Source: Paludibacteraceae bacterium
GTDB lineage: Bacteria; Bacteroidota; Bacteroidia; Bacteroidales; Paludibacteraceae
Reading direction: 5' to 3'
Assembly: GCA_905234835.1 (NCBI GenBank)
Contig: CAJOIZ010000003.1
Location: 62,001-126,000, forward strand
DNA: 64,000 bases
The first letter of the stretch is position 1, and the number at the start of each line of letters is the position of its first letter. Below, piece after piece: positions 26,824 through 34,900 of the stretch. The notes beneath the pieces are model-generated. The model had not been told where the DNA came from and did no database searches. It worked only from the letters and a program-made list of their open reading frames with translations. The translations under genes and the position numbers were made by a program.

Positions 26824-28248
26824 ATGAAAACACGAACCATTCTCTTTACGCTGTTGGCAATGCTGACATGGTCACTTGCCCCGGCGCGTGCCGATGAAAC
26901 GATTACCGTTACGGCAACCAATCAAGACATCTCGGAGAGCCTCGACCTTCGTGCCGTAGCTACTCTGTTCGGAGAAGTGGACAACCTTGAGCAGTTCGAA
27001 GAAGAACTCAATTCGGAGAAGCGCCATCTTAACAACCTTGACCTTAACGGCGACGGGTATGTGGACTATCTCCGCGTGATTGAGGTCGGCGAAGGCGAGA
27101 ACCGTCTCATTGTCCTTCAGGCTGTACTGGCAAAGGACATCTATCAGGACGTGGCATCCATCTATGTAGAGCGCGAGCAGGATCAAACCGTCTCGGTGCA
27201 GGTAGTGGGTGACACGTACCTGTACGGCGAGAACTACATCATCGAACCTGTTTATCTGTATCGTCCCGTTATATACGACTGGTTTTGGGGACCTACTTGG
27301 GTAGCATGGCATTCGCCTTACTACTGGGGGTACTATTCTCCCTACTACACGTTCTATGCCCCGTGGCACTGGGATGTTTATTACCATCACATCTATGACT
27401 TCCATCACCATCACCCCCGTTGCAGTTACCACTATGCGCATGTTCCCCGTCCGGGTATGGTTTCGCTGCGCGGCAGCCATCACGCTGAGCGCATAATCCG
27501 TAACGACTGGGCAAAAGGACATCCCGACCATTCGTTTACAGCCCGTGCATCGCTGCGCGGCAGCAAAGCTACCAACGCCCGCCAGTTGCAGCGCGAGACA
27601 CGCAGCACAGCGGCAGCCCGTACCAGCAGCAGTCCGGCTTCCCGCACATCTTCCGCACCCTTGACAACAGGAACACGTATGTCACGTTCTGCCAGCGAGG
27701 CTCGCGAATCGGCTGCGGCACGTACCTTCGGCAGCACGAACACTCGCGCCTCATCCAGTGCATCGACCGCTTCACGTGCTTCAAGAACCGGCGGCACAAC
27801 CCGTTCATCGTCTGCTTCTTCCGCATCCGGAACGACCCGCGCTTCCGCCTCTTCGCAAAGCAATGCGGGCATACGCTCCAACACTTCTGGCAGCACCACC
27901 CGCTCATCGGCTACTACCGGCGGTACACGAGTGTCCGGCAGCAGCGCCGTCCGCCAACCTGCTACTACTGTAACAGGAACAACCCGCTCTTCCGCTTCGT
28001 CGCAGAGCAATTTGGGCGTACGCGCCAATACATCAAGCAGTACCACCCGTTCATCGGGCACTACTACCCGCTCGTCAGGCACGACCAGTACCCGTTCGTC
28101 AGGCAGCAGTGCCGGCGTACGTACACCGAGTTCGTCCTCTTCATCGGGCACGTACCGCGCTCCCGCATCGTCCGGCAGCAGCTCTGGCGTCCGTTCATCG
28201 GGCGGCGGTTCGTCAAGCGGTGGCGGCTCGCGTAGCGGTCGCAGATAA
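26824..28248 (+). CDS. Secreted protein with aromatic/His-rich middle and Ser/Thr/Arg-rich low-complexity tail
   Basis: 474 residues. Signal peptide ~1-23 (SLAPARA). A conserved N-terminal part includes LDLNGDGYVDYLRVIE (~73-88), an EF-hand-like calcium loop, and an IVLQAVLAKDIYQDVASIYVE segment. Residues ~135-205 are dominated by Tyr, Trp, Pro and His (YWGYYSPYYTFYAPW, then FHHHHPRCSYHYAH). From ~240 to the end the protein is nearly all Ser, Thr, Arg, Ala and Gly in TTRSS-type repeats. The first two parts form a family common in Bacteroidales; no function is assigned that I know of. A metal-binding or cell-wall-like coating role is only a guess. A strong terminator follows. Confidence 0.85.
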   Translation: MKTRTILFTLLAMLTWSLAPARADETITVTATNQDISESLDLRAVATLFGEVDNLEQFEEELNSEKRHLNNLDLNGDGYVDYLRVIEVGEGENRLIVLQAVLAKDIYQDVASIYVEREQDQTVSVQVVGDTYLYGENYIIEPVYLYRPVIYDWFWGPTWVAWHSPYYWGYYSPYYTFYAPWHWDVYYHHIYDFHHHHPRCSYHYAHVPRPGMVSLRGSHHAERIIRNDWAKGHPDHSFTARASLRGSKATNARQLQRETRSTAAARTSSSPASRTSSAPLTTGTRMSRSASEARESAAARTFGSTNTRASSSASTASRASRTGGTTRSSSASSASGTTRASASSQSNAGIRSNTSGSTTRSSATTGGTRVSGSSAVRQPATTVTGTTRSSASSQSNLGVRANTSSSTTRSSGTTTRSSGTTSTRSSGSSAGVRTPSSSSSSGTYRAPASSGSSSGVRSSGGGSSSGGGSRSGRR

Positions 28249-28258
28249 GAATCAGCGG

Positions 28259-28290
28259 ATGCCTGTCTCAGAAAAGGAGGCAGGCATTCG
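28259..28290 (+). terminator. Terminator after the low-complexity protein gene
   Basis: ATGCCTGTCTC (28259-28269) pairs with GAGGCAGGCAT (28277-28287) over 11 positions with one G-T pair; TCGTTTG follows. Confidence 0.75.
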
Positions 28291-28386
28291 TTTGTATAGA
28301 GGGCATAAAACAGGTGGCACAATGCCTGACGATTTGCAAGACAGATAGCGTGTTGCGGAAAAAAGAGCATAAATTGCATTTTTTAT

Positions 28387-28417
28387 TTTGTCAGGTGAAA
28401 TGAAAGGTGTACTTTTG
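28387..28417 (+). promoter_or_regulatory. Promoter of the tRNA-Pro gene
   Basis: TTTTG ends at 28390 and TACTTTTG sits at 28410-28417, 19 bases later; the tRNA begins 23 bases downstream. Confidence 0.75.
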
Positions 28418-28439
28418 TCGCCGCTTTTGAGAGAAAGTG

Positions 28440-28513
28440 CGGGATGTGGCGCAGTCCGGTAGCGCAACGGTCTGGGGGACCGGAGGTCGCAAGTTCAAAT
28501 CTTGTCATCCCGA
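28440..28513 (+). tRNA. tRNA-Pro (anticodon GGG)
   Basis: Cloverleaf: acceptor CGGGATG/CATCCCG; D stem GCGC/GCGC; anticodon stem ACGGT/ACCGG with an A-G mismatch at 27-43; loop CTGGGGG giving anticodon GGG with T33 and G37 as in proline tRNAs; T arm GCAAG-TTCAAAT-CTTGT; discriminator A. CCA is not encoded (ACA follows). It decodes CCC and CCU. Confidence 0.93.
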
Positions 28514-28516
28514 CAG

Positions 28517-28570
28517 AAGGAAGAGCCTTCTATCAACTGATTGGTTGGTAGAAGGTTCTTCCTTTTGTTA
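28517..28570 (+). terminator. Terminator of the tRNA gene
   Basis: A 16-base arm at 28517-28532 (AAGGAAGAGCCTTCTA) pairs almost perfectly with 28549-28564, followed by TTGTT. It is one of the strongest hairpins in the window. Confidence 0.85.
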
Positions 28571-28676
28571 TGGTCCGTATTTTTGATAGAGAGTCCGCCA
28601 TAAGATTTGGGGGTAATCAGGAACGGGAGTCAGCCTTTAGTCATACGGGAGGGTACGGTCGGGTTACGGTCGGACA

Positions 28677-28716
28677 TCACCGTCCCCTCATCGTCCCTTT
28701 CCCGCACGAAACCAAT
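28677..28716 (+). repeat. 40-base dispersed repeat, copy 2
   Basis: Matches 20148-20187 at 37 of 40 positions by eye. It is preceded by a short GGTACGGTCGGGTTACGGTCGG duplication-like stretch, and is followed by AT-rich units. Confidence 0.8.
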
Positions 28717-28724
28717 CAAGTTGC

Positions 28725-28800
28725 AACCATAAATCATAAATCATAAACCATAAATCATCAACTCTCAATTATCAACTCTCAATTATCAACTCTTAACCAC
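28725..28800 (+). repeat. AT-rich simple spacer repeat (ATAAATC / CAACTCTCAATTAT units)
   Basis: Alternating CATAAATC or CATAAACC units, then two to three CAACTCTCAATTAT units. The same two unit types fill spacers at 30303-30476, 36232-36395 and 37181-37268. No gene is visible. Confidence 0.8.
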
Positions 28801-28828
28801 TCCCTTAAAAGTCGATGTGAGTCAACAA

Positions 28829-28857
28829 AAATGCGTATATACGCAAAAATTTTCAAT
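28829..28857. promoter_or_regulatory. Putative operator 1 of the first AAA ATPase gene
   Basis: Contains the perfect 14-base palindrome TGCGTATATACGCA (28832-28845) followed by AAAATTTTCAAT. The same 29 bases recur with two substitutions at 28905-28933, so the copies flank the promoter. A close match (TGCGTTTATCCGCAAAAAT) lies at 30481-30499 ahead of the next AAA ATPase gene. Confidence 0.6.
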
Positions 28858-28862
28858 GAAAT

Positions 28863-28894
28863 ATTTGCAGAGCAGAAACAAAACAGTACTTTTG
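28863..28894 (+). promoter_or_regulatory. Promoter of the first AAA ATPase gene
   Basis: ATTTG ends at 28867 and TACTTTTG lies at 28887-28894, with 19 bases between. Transcription would begin around 28900, just before operator copy 2. Confidence 0.75.
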
Positions 28895-28904
28895 CACTCA
28901 AATT

Positions 28905-28933
28905 AAATGCATATATACGCAGAAATTTTCAAT
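28905..28933. promoter_or_regulatory. Putative operator 2 of the first AAA ATPase gene
   Basis: Second copy of the 29-base block, with GCATATATACGC instead of the perfect palindrome. It lies in the short 5' leader immediately before the preferred start codon at 28937. Confidence 0.55.
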
Positions 28934-28936
28934 ACT

Positions 28937-30193
28937 ATGGAGATAAAAAGAGATTTATACCTTAAAAAGTTGCTAAACAGCCGTCACAATGGAATGATTA
29001 AAGTAGTGACGGGATTACGGCGTTCAGGTAAGTCGTACCTGCTGTTTAATCTGTTTGCAGATGCTTTGATTCGTGATGGTGTACAGGATAATCATATTAT
29101 CAAAATAAATCTCGAAGACAGGCGGAATATGTCGCTTCGTGACCCTGACAATCTGCTGAAACACATTGATTCACTGTTGGCAGACAACCAAATGTATTAT
29201 ATTTTGCTGGATGAGATACAATTGGTCAGTGAATTTGAAGATGTGTTGAATAGTTATTTGCAAGTTAATAACGCTGATGTATATGTTACCGGTTCCAATG
29301 CAAAATTGCTTTCAAAGGATGTGATTACGGAATTTCGTGGTCGTGGAAGTGAGATACGCCTGCATCCGTTGAGTTTTCTGGAATTTATGTCGGTTCAAGA
29401 ACAGCCTGACAGATATGATTTGAAGTTGCTGTATGAATATATGCAGTATGGCGGATTGCCTAAAATCGCGACCACCAAAGACGAAAACGAACGCAAAGAA
29501 TATCTCCAAAGCCTTTTCACTCAAACATATATAAGAGACATCAAAGAAAGATATTCCATACAATTAGATGCGGATTTAGAAGAACTTATAGATGTGATAG
29601 CAAGCAGCATCGGCAGTCTGACTAATCCTTTTAAGATACAAAACACCTTCAAGTCCGTCAAACAAAGCAGCATAACGGTCAATACGATAAAGAACTATCT
29701 CGACTATATGCAGGATGCGTTTATTATCGAGAAGGCGGCTCGTTATGATATTAAGGGACGAAAATACATAGACACTCCGTATAAATATTACTTTGAAGAC
29801 TTGGGACTGAGGAATGCACGATTGAATTTCCGCCAGACAGAACAAACTCATTTAATGGAAAATCTGATATATAATGAATTGAGGCTTCGGGGATATTCTG
29901 TGGATGTGGGGCAGGTGGTTCTTAACTCCCGCAACCCCAAAGGCATTAGTGAGCGTAAGCAGTTAGAGGTGGATTTCGTTTGTAATAAGGGATATGACAG
30001 AGTGTATGTTCAGTCTGCTTTTGCTTTGACTTCGTTGGAAAAACAACAACAGGAATTTATGTCGCTGAAACACATAGGCGACAATTTTCAGAAAGTAGTA
30101 ATCGCCGGTGATATGCAACCCACGTATCGCAATGATGATGGCATCCTCATAGTAAATATCTTTGATTTTCTACTCAACAAAGTAACCATATAA
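28937..30193 (+). CDS. AAA+ ATPase with C-terminal DUF4143-type domain
   Basis: I prefer ATG 28937 (418 residues) because the inferred transcription start leaves almost no leader for the ATG at 28907. Walker A is GLRRSGKS (~26-33), Walker B is YILLDEIQLV (~84-93), and a sensor-1 region reads VYVTGSNAKLLS. REIxxRY-like KERYSIQLD precedes the DUF4143 half, which ends with VDFVCNKGYDRVYVQSAF, a PD-(D/E)xK-like segment. Such proteins are frequent, usually lineage-specific and of unknown role. The DNA is AT-richer than its housekeeping neighbours, compatible with acquisition. It is flanked by palindromic operator-like repeats. Confidence 0.88.
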   Translation: MEIKRDLYLKKLLNSRHNGMIKVVTGLRRSGKSYLLFNLFADALIRDGVQDNHIIKINLEDRRNMSLRDPDNLLKHIDSLLADNQMYYILLDEIQLVSEFEDVLNSYLQVNNADVYVTGSNAKLLSKDVITEFRGRGSEIRLHPLSFLEFMSVQEQPDRYDLKLLYEYMQYGGLPKIATTKDENERKEYLQSLFTQTYIRDIKERYSIQLDADLEELIDVIASSIGSLTNPFKIQNTFKSVKQSSITVNTIKNYLDYMQDAFIIEKAARYDIKGRKYIDTPYKYYFEDLGLRNARLNFRQTEQTHLMENLIYNELRLRGYSVDVGQVVLNSRNPKGISERKQLEVDFVCNKGYDRVYVQSAFALTSLEKQQQEFMSLKHIGDNFQKVVIAGDMQPTYRNDDGILIVNIFDFLLNKVTI

Positions 30194-30212
30194 ATCCGCC
30201 TTCGCCTCACCG

Positions 30213-30291
30213 AGCCGCCTGTAAAAGCCCCGCCGTCCTCTTCAGATAACGGAGATACCGACATCCCGAAAGCACGGTATCCCGAAATACC
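30213..30291 (+). repeat. Dispersed intergenic repeat, copy 2 of 2
   Basis: Gap-free match to 1321-1399 with a handful of substitutions. It begins 20 bases after the AAA ATPase stop codon. Confidence 0.8.
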
Positions 30292-30302
30292 GGAATACCG
30301 TA

Positions 30303-30476
30303 AAACAACTCAATTCTCAATTATCAACTCTCAACTATCAACTTTCTCAACAACTCCTAAACACCTAAACTGCTAAACCTAAAATAACCATAAATCATAA
30401 ACCATAAATCATAAACTCTCAACTATCAATTCTCAATTATAAAAGATTCTCAATTATAAAAGACTTTCAACAATAA
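30303..30476 (+). repeat. AT-rich simple spacer repeat
   Basis: CTCAATTATCAA and CATAAATCATAAACC units repeated many times with no open frame of note. Same family as at 28725-28800. Confidence 0.75.
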
Positions 30477-30511
30477 TTTTTGCGTTTATCCGCAAAAATC
30501 TCGTACCTTTG
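30477..30511 (+). promoter_or_regulatory. Promoter with overlapping operator-like inverted repeat (second AAA ATPase)
   Basis: TTTTTG (30477-30482) is the -33 box and TACCTTTG (30504-30511) the -7 box. The -33 box is also the left arm of the inverted repeat TTTTTGCG/CGCAAAAA (30477-30484 and 30491-30498). The part at 30481-30499 matches the palindrome ahead of the first AAA ATPase gene at 17 of 19 positions. Confidence 0.65.
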
Positions 30512-30517
30512 CCGCGA

Positions 30518-30574
30518 ATTTGTATAATAGGATAGACAAACATAGTCGTTATTTGTATTTTCTATTATACAAAT
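30518..30574 (+). promoter_or_regulatory. Long inverted repeat in the 5' leader of the second AAA ATPase
   Basis: ATTTGTATAATAG (30518-30530) and CTATTATACAAAT (30562-30574) are perfect 13-base complements with a 31-base loop. The hairpin would form in the mRNA leader, about 44 bases before the ATG. Confidence 0.6.
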
Positions 30575-30617
30575 ACCCAAGAGAATCGAATAATAAAACA
30601 GGCACAAAAGAACAAAT

Positions 30618-31814
30618 ATGCAACGGTTATTTTTACTTCAAGAGCAGTTATTGAACTTGACGCCGATGAAGATTGTGCGACAATGTGCGTCTATAATCAA
30701 TTGGGATCAGCAGTTGATTGCTATTCGCGGCGCACGCGGTGTTGGTAAATCCACTATCATTCGGCAGTATATACGGAATCATTACGCGAAAAAAGACCAA
30801 ACAGCATTGTATTGTTCGTTGGATGCCAATTTTTTTGTGGATCACTCTATCTTGGACTTGGCGGAACAGTTCTATCGGATGGGCGGCAAGCATCTGTTCT
30901 TGGATGAGATTCATAAATATATGAATTGGGGGCGCGAGATAAAGGAGATTAACGATTATTACCCTGATTTGAAAGTGGTCATCAGCGGAAGTTCGTTGCT
31001 GAGTCTTACGCAGGGCGAGGCGGACTTGTCGAGGAGGTGTATGAACTATGACATACCCGGACTCAGTTTTCGGGAGTATCTGCAGTTCTATGAAGGAATC
31101 GACTTACTCACATGCTCCTTAGAGGAATTCACTGACTTGCATGCGTTCATCGAACAAATATACAAGCAATGCAAACCGATGGCGTATTTTGATAAGTACT
31201 TGAAGTACGGCTACTATCCGTATTATAAGAACAATCCGGTAGAGTATTATGCGCTGATTAACAATGTCGTGCGATATGTGATAGAGGAAGAGTTACCGAG
31301 GATTTGCAAGGTGGAATTGGAGAATACGCGGAAGATTCGGGCATTGATGAACATTCTGGCTGCTACCGAACCATACCAAGTGGATATATCGAAGATGTCG
31401 GTACAGAGTGCGCTGCAACGACCTACGGTTTTGTCGTATCTCAAGTTCCTCAACGATGCCAAGTTGCTGAATCTGCTCTATAGCGATTTGCTGAACGTCA
31501 AAAAAATGCAGAAACCGGATAAGATATACATCGAGAATACCAATATGCTCTATGCGCTTGCTACGCACCCGATTAAAGAGGGTACGGTGCGCGAGACTTT
31601 TGCTGTCAACCAATTAAGTGTTGGGCACGAAGTGGAATACGGCAAGAACAAAGGTGACTTCAAGGTGGATGGCAAATATACGTTTGAAGTCGGCGGTCCG
31701 AGCAAGGACTTCAAGCAGATTGCCGGAGTGCCGGATTCCTATGTATTGGCGGATGATATTGACTATCCTTACGGCAACAAGCTGCCCCTATGGATTATCG
31801 GCTTCCTATATTAA
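30618..31814 (+). CDS. AAA+ ATPase, DUF4143-related
   Basis: 398 residues. Walker A is GARGVGKS (~38-45), Walker B is HLFLDEIHKY (~91-100), and sensor-1 is VVISGSSLLSL. GLSFREYLQFYEG is the conserved linker of this family, and the end (NKGDFKVDGKYTFEVGGPSKDF) has a nuclease-fold-like D-E/V-G-K arrangement without proof of activity. It is only distantly similar to the ATPase at 28.9 kb but shares its upstream motif. Function is unknown. Confidence 0.87.
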   Translation: MQRLFLLQEQLLNLTPMKIVRQCASIINWDQQLIAIRGARGVGKSTIIRQYIRNHYAKKDQTALYCSLDANFFVDHSILDLAEQFYRMGGKHLFLDEIHKYMNWGREIKEINDYYPDLKVVISGSSLLSLTQGEADLSRRCMNYDIPGLSFREYLQFYEGIDLLTCSLEEFTDLHAFIEQIYKQCKPMAYFDKYLKYGYYPYYKNNPVEYYALINNVVRYVIEEELPRICKVELENTRKIRALMNILAATEPYQVDISKMSVQSALQRPTVLSYLKFLNDAKLLNLLYSDLLNVKKMQKPDKIYIENTNMLYALATHPIKEGTVRETFAVNQLSVGHEVEYGKNKGDFKVDGKYTFEVGGPSKDFKQIAGVPDSYVLADDIDYPYGNKLPLWIIGFLY

Positions 31815-31898
31815 CCAACATGCAATCACCAACATGCAATTCCCATCATGCAATCCCCAACATGCAATAACCAACATGCAATCACCAACATGAAATTA
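31815..31898 (+). repeat. Six exact-length 14-base tandem units
   Basis: CCAACATGCAATCA and variants at 31815, 31829, 31843, 31857, 31871 and 31885, exactly 84 bases. They fill the spacer before the next gene, whose start region (CAACCATGAAA) resembles another unit. Confidence 0.9.
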
Positions 31899-31906
31899 TA
31901 TCAACC

Positions 31907-34900
31907 ATGAAAAAACTCTATCTCTTCGCGCTCGCAGCCATCATGGCTTTCGGCGCAACAATGCAGCTACAGGCAGGTGAGAAAAAAGTGTACACCGAGT
32001 TTGTGGGTAACACGCTGACCTATTATTACGACGACCAGTACGACAACACCGAGGTGCGTACCGGTACCGTGGAGTTCTACAACCCGGACCCGATGGCATT
32101 AGACCCTGTGCCGGAGGTACGATTCAAAGGCTATAATAACAAAATCGCCAAAGTGGTCTTCGACGAATCGATGAAAGACAATAATCTGCTTTCCATGAGG
32201 TGCCTGTTTTTCGGATGGGATGATGATATAAATGATGTCTTGCCTTTAATGGCGCTGCTGTCTATTGAGGGACTGGAGAATCTCAATACCGAGCATGTGA
32301 TAGATATGAGAGGCATGTTCTCATACGCTCTCAACATTGAAGAGTTTGATCTCAGCGGTATCAATACTTCCAACGCGAAATCTATGTTGGGTATGTTTAC
32401 GGGATGTATAGCGTTAACGAAACTCGATGTGAGCGGTTTCGACACCAAGCAGGTTACAGATATGAGTAATATGTTCGCCACATGTGAGTCGCTTGAGGCG
32501 CTTGACCTCAGCAGTTTCAATACCGAAAAAGTTACCTACATGGGGTTTATGTTTCATGGCTGTGAAAAACTGAAAACGATTACTTTCGGTCCCGATTTCA
32601 GGACCGACAAAGTGACCGATATGAACTATATGTTTTCCGGAACAGCTGTTGCTTCACTTGACTTGAGCGGTTTCAATACCGATAATGTGGAGGAGATGAA
32701 CGAAATGTTCTATAAATGTGCATCGCTGGAATCGTTGGACCTCAGTTCGTTCAATACCTCAAAAGTGAAGAAAATGGGAAGTATGTTCGATGATTGTTCG
32801 TCGTTGAAGTCCATTACCTTCGGAAAGAATTTCAGTGCAGGAGAAGATTGTATTACCATGTTCATGGGTTGTACATCGTTGACGGAACTGGTTTTGAACA
32901 ATTTCGATGTCAGCAGGGTAAAGAAGATGACATGGATGTTCCGTGATTGCAGTAATTTGGAGACCATCTATTGTTCCAAGAACTGGGGTGATATAGCTAC
33001 AGCATTGACGGATTCATACGGTTTGTTCTATGGATGTACCAAACTGAAAGGCGATAACGGAACAGGATATGATGAAGCGAATGCCAATGATATCACATTT
33101 GCTCACCCGGATGGAGGTCCCGGAGCAGAGGGATATTTCTCGGCTGTCTTCAGCGGCGAAAAAATGATTGACGGAATCAACTACTATCTGGACGGAAGCA
33201 CCGATGACGCACAAGTTATCGACTTGGACGGAGGCGACAAATACGAAGGCGACATCACAATTCCGATGATTGTTTCTTACGCAGGAAATGATTATACCGT
33301 TACCTCTATCTCCGACATCGCCTTCACCAATTGTCCTGAACTGCTGTCGGTCAGCCTGCCGAAGTCGATCAACTGGATAGAGCCCAACGCCTTCCTTTCG
33401 AATCCCAAACTGACGGCCATCAACGTGGCTGCCGCCAATGCGGACTATAGTTCGTTGGACGGTGTGCTGTTCAATAAGGATAAGACGGAACTCATCGTCT
33501 ATCCTACCGGCAAAGAAGGCGCGTACACTGTGCCTGACGGCGTAGAAACGATCCTCGACGATGGGTTCGCCGACAACACGCACCTGACAGCTGTCACACT
33601 GCCGGCTTCGTTGACCGAGATAGCTTCTTTGGCCTTCGAGAACTGCACCGGATTGACCAGCATCACCAGCCTGGCTACCACGGCTCCCCATGCCGGAAGC
33701 GAAGCGTTCGACAATGTGCCCAAATCGATTCCGGTCTTTGTGCCCAAAGACGGCCTCGCTTCCTACAAAGCAGAAGACGAGTGGAAAGACTTCGATAACT
33801 TCATTACCTTGGAGGATAAAGCCGCTGCGGAGGCTGTCGTCGCCAAGATAGAGGCTATCGGTACGGTGGAATATACCGATGAGTGCAAGGCCAAGATTGA
33901 TGATGCCCGCAAGGATTACGACGCGCTCTCTGAGGGGGCAAAGAAAGTCATCACCGCAGAGCAACTCAAAGTGCTCACGGATGCTGAAGCAGGATATGAG
34001 GCACTTAAGAAAGCCGCTTTAGATGCCGTCATCGCCAAGATAGAGGCTATCGGTACAGTCGAATACACCGACGCTTGCAAGACCAAGATCGATGACGCCC
34101 GTACCGCGTATGATGACTTGACCTCCGAACAACAGGCACTCGTATCCAACTACAGCAAACTGACGGCGGCAGAAAAAGTGTATGCTGACCTCAAGAAAGC
34201 GGCGGACAAAGCCGCTGCAGATGCCGTCATCGACAAGATTAACGCCATCGGTACCGTCAATACCTCTGACTATTGTAAAGGCCTTATCGATGATGCCCGT
34301 AACGCTTACGATGCCCTCACCGAGGAAAGAAAAGCACTCATCACCGCCGAACAACTCAAAGTGCTCACCGATGCAGAAGCCAAGTACGCTGAACTCAAGA
34401 AAGCACAAACGGACCTCGAAGCAGCGGTAGCTGTGATGGGCAAAATCAATGACATCGACTATGTAGCCTACACCGACGAGTGCAAGACCAAGATCGATGC
34501 TGCCCGTGCTGCTTACGATGCACTCACGGCGGATCAGAAAGCACTGGTGGACAACTACAGCAAACTGACAGATGCCGAAGAAGCGTACGCCAACCTCAAA
34601 GCCGCTGCCGAGAAAGAGGCTGCGGACAAGAAAGCCGCGAAGGAGGTCGATGACCTGATTGCCGCTATTGGCACAGTCGAATACACCGATGCCAGCAAAG
34701 CCCTCATTGATGCTGCCCGCACTGCCTATGACGCACTGACAGCGGACCGGAAGACCTTTGTTACCAAACTTGCTACTCTGGAGGCAGCCGAGAAAGCCTA
34801 CGCCGACCTGAAAGAGGCAGCAGAGAAAGAGGCTGCGGACAAGAAAGCCGCAAAGGATGTTGATGACTTGATTGCCGCTATCGGCACAGTCGAATACACC

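Noticed and set aside
27480..28379. 299-codon minus-strand frame rich in Val, Glu, Pro and Arg
   Set aside because: It is the antisense of the Ser/Thr/Arg repeat tail and runs through the terminator; low-complexity GC-rich DNA keeps both strands open.
28725..28800. AT-rich repeated units considered as a CRISPR array
   Set aside because: Units are 7-14 bases with no spacers of constant length, and no cas genes are in the window.
28907..30193. ATG 28907 as start of the first AAA ATPase
   Set aside because: The promoter's -7 box ends at 28894, leaving almost no leader; the ATG at 28937 begins the family-like sequence MEIKRDLYLKKLL.
33014..33964. 316-codon minus-strand frame in the large repeat protein
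   Set aside because: Antisense shadow of a gene with clear domain structure.
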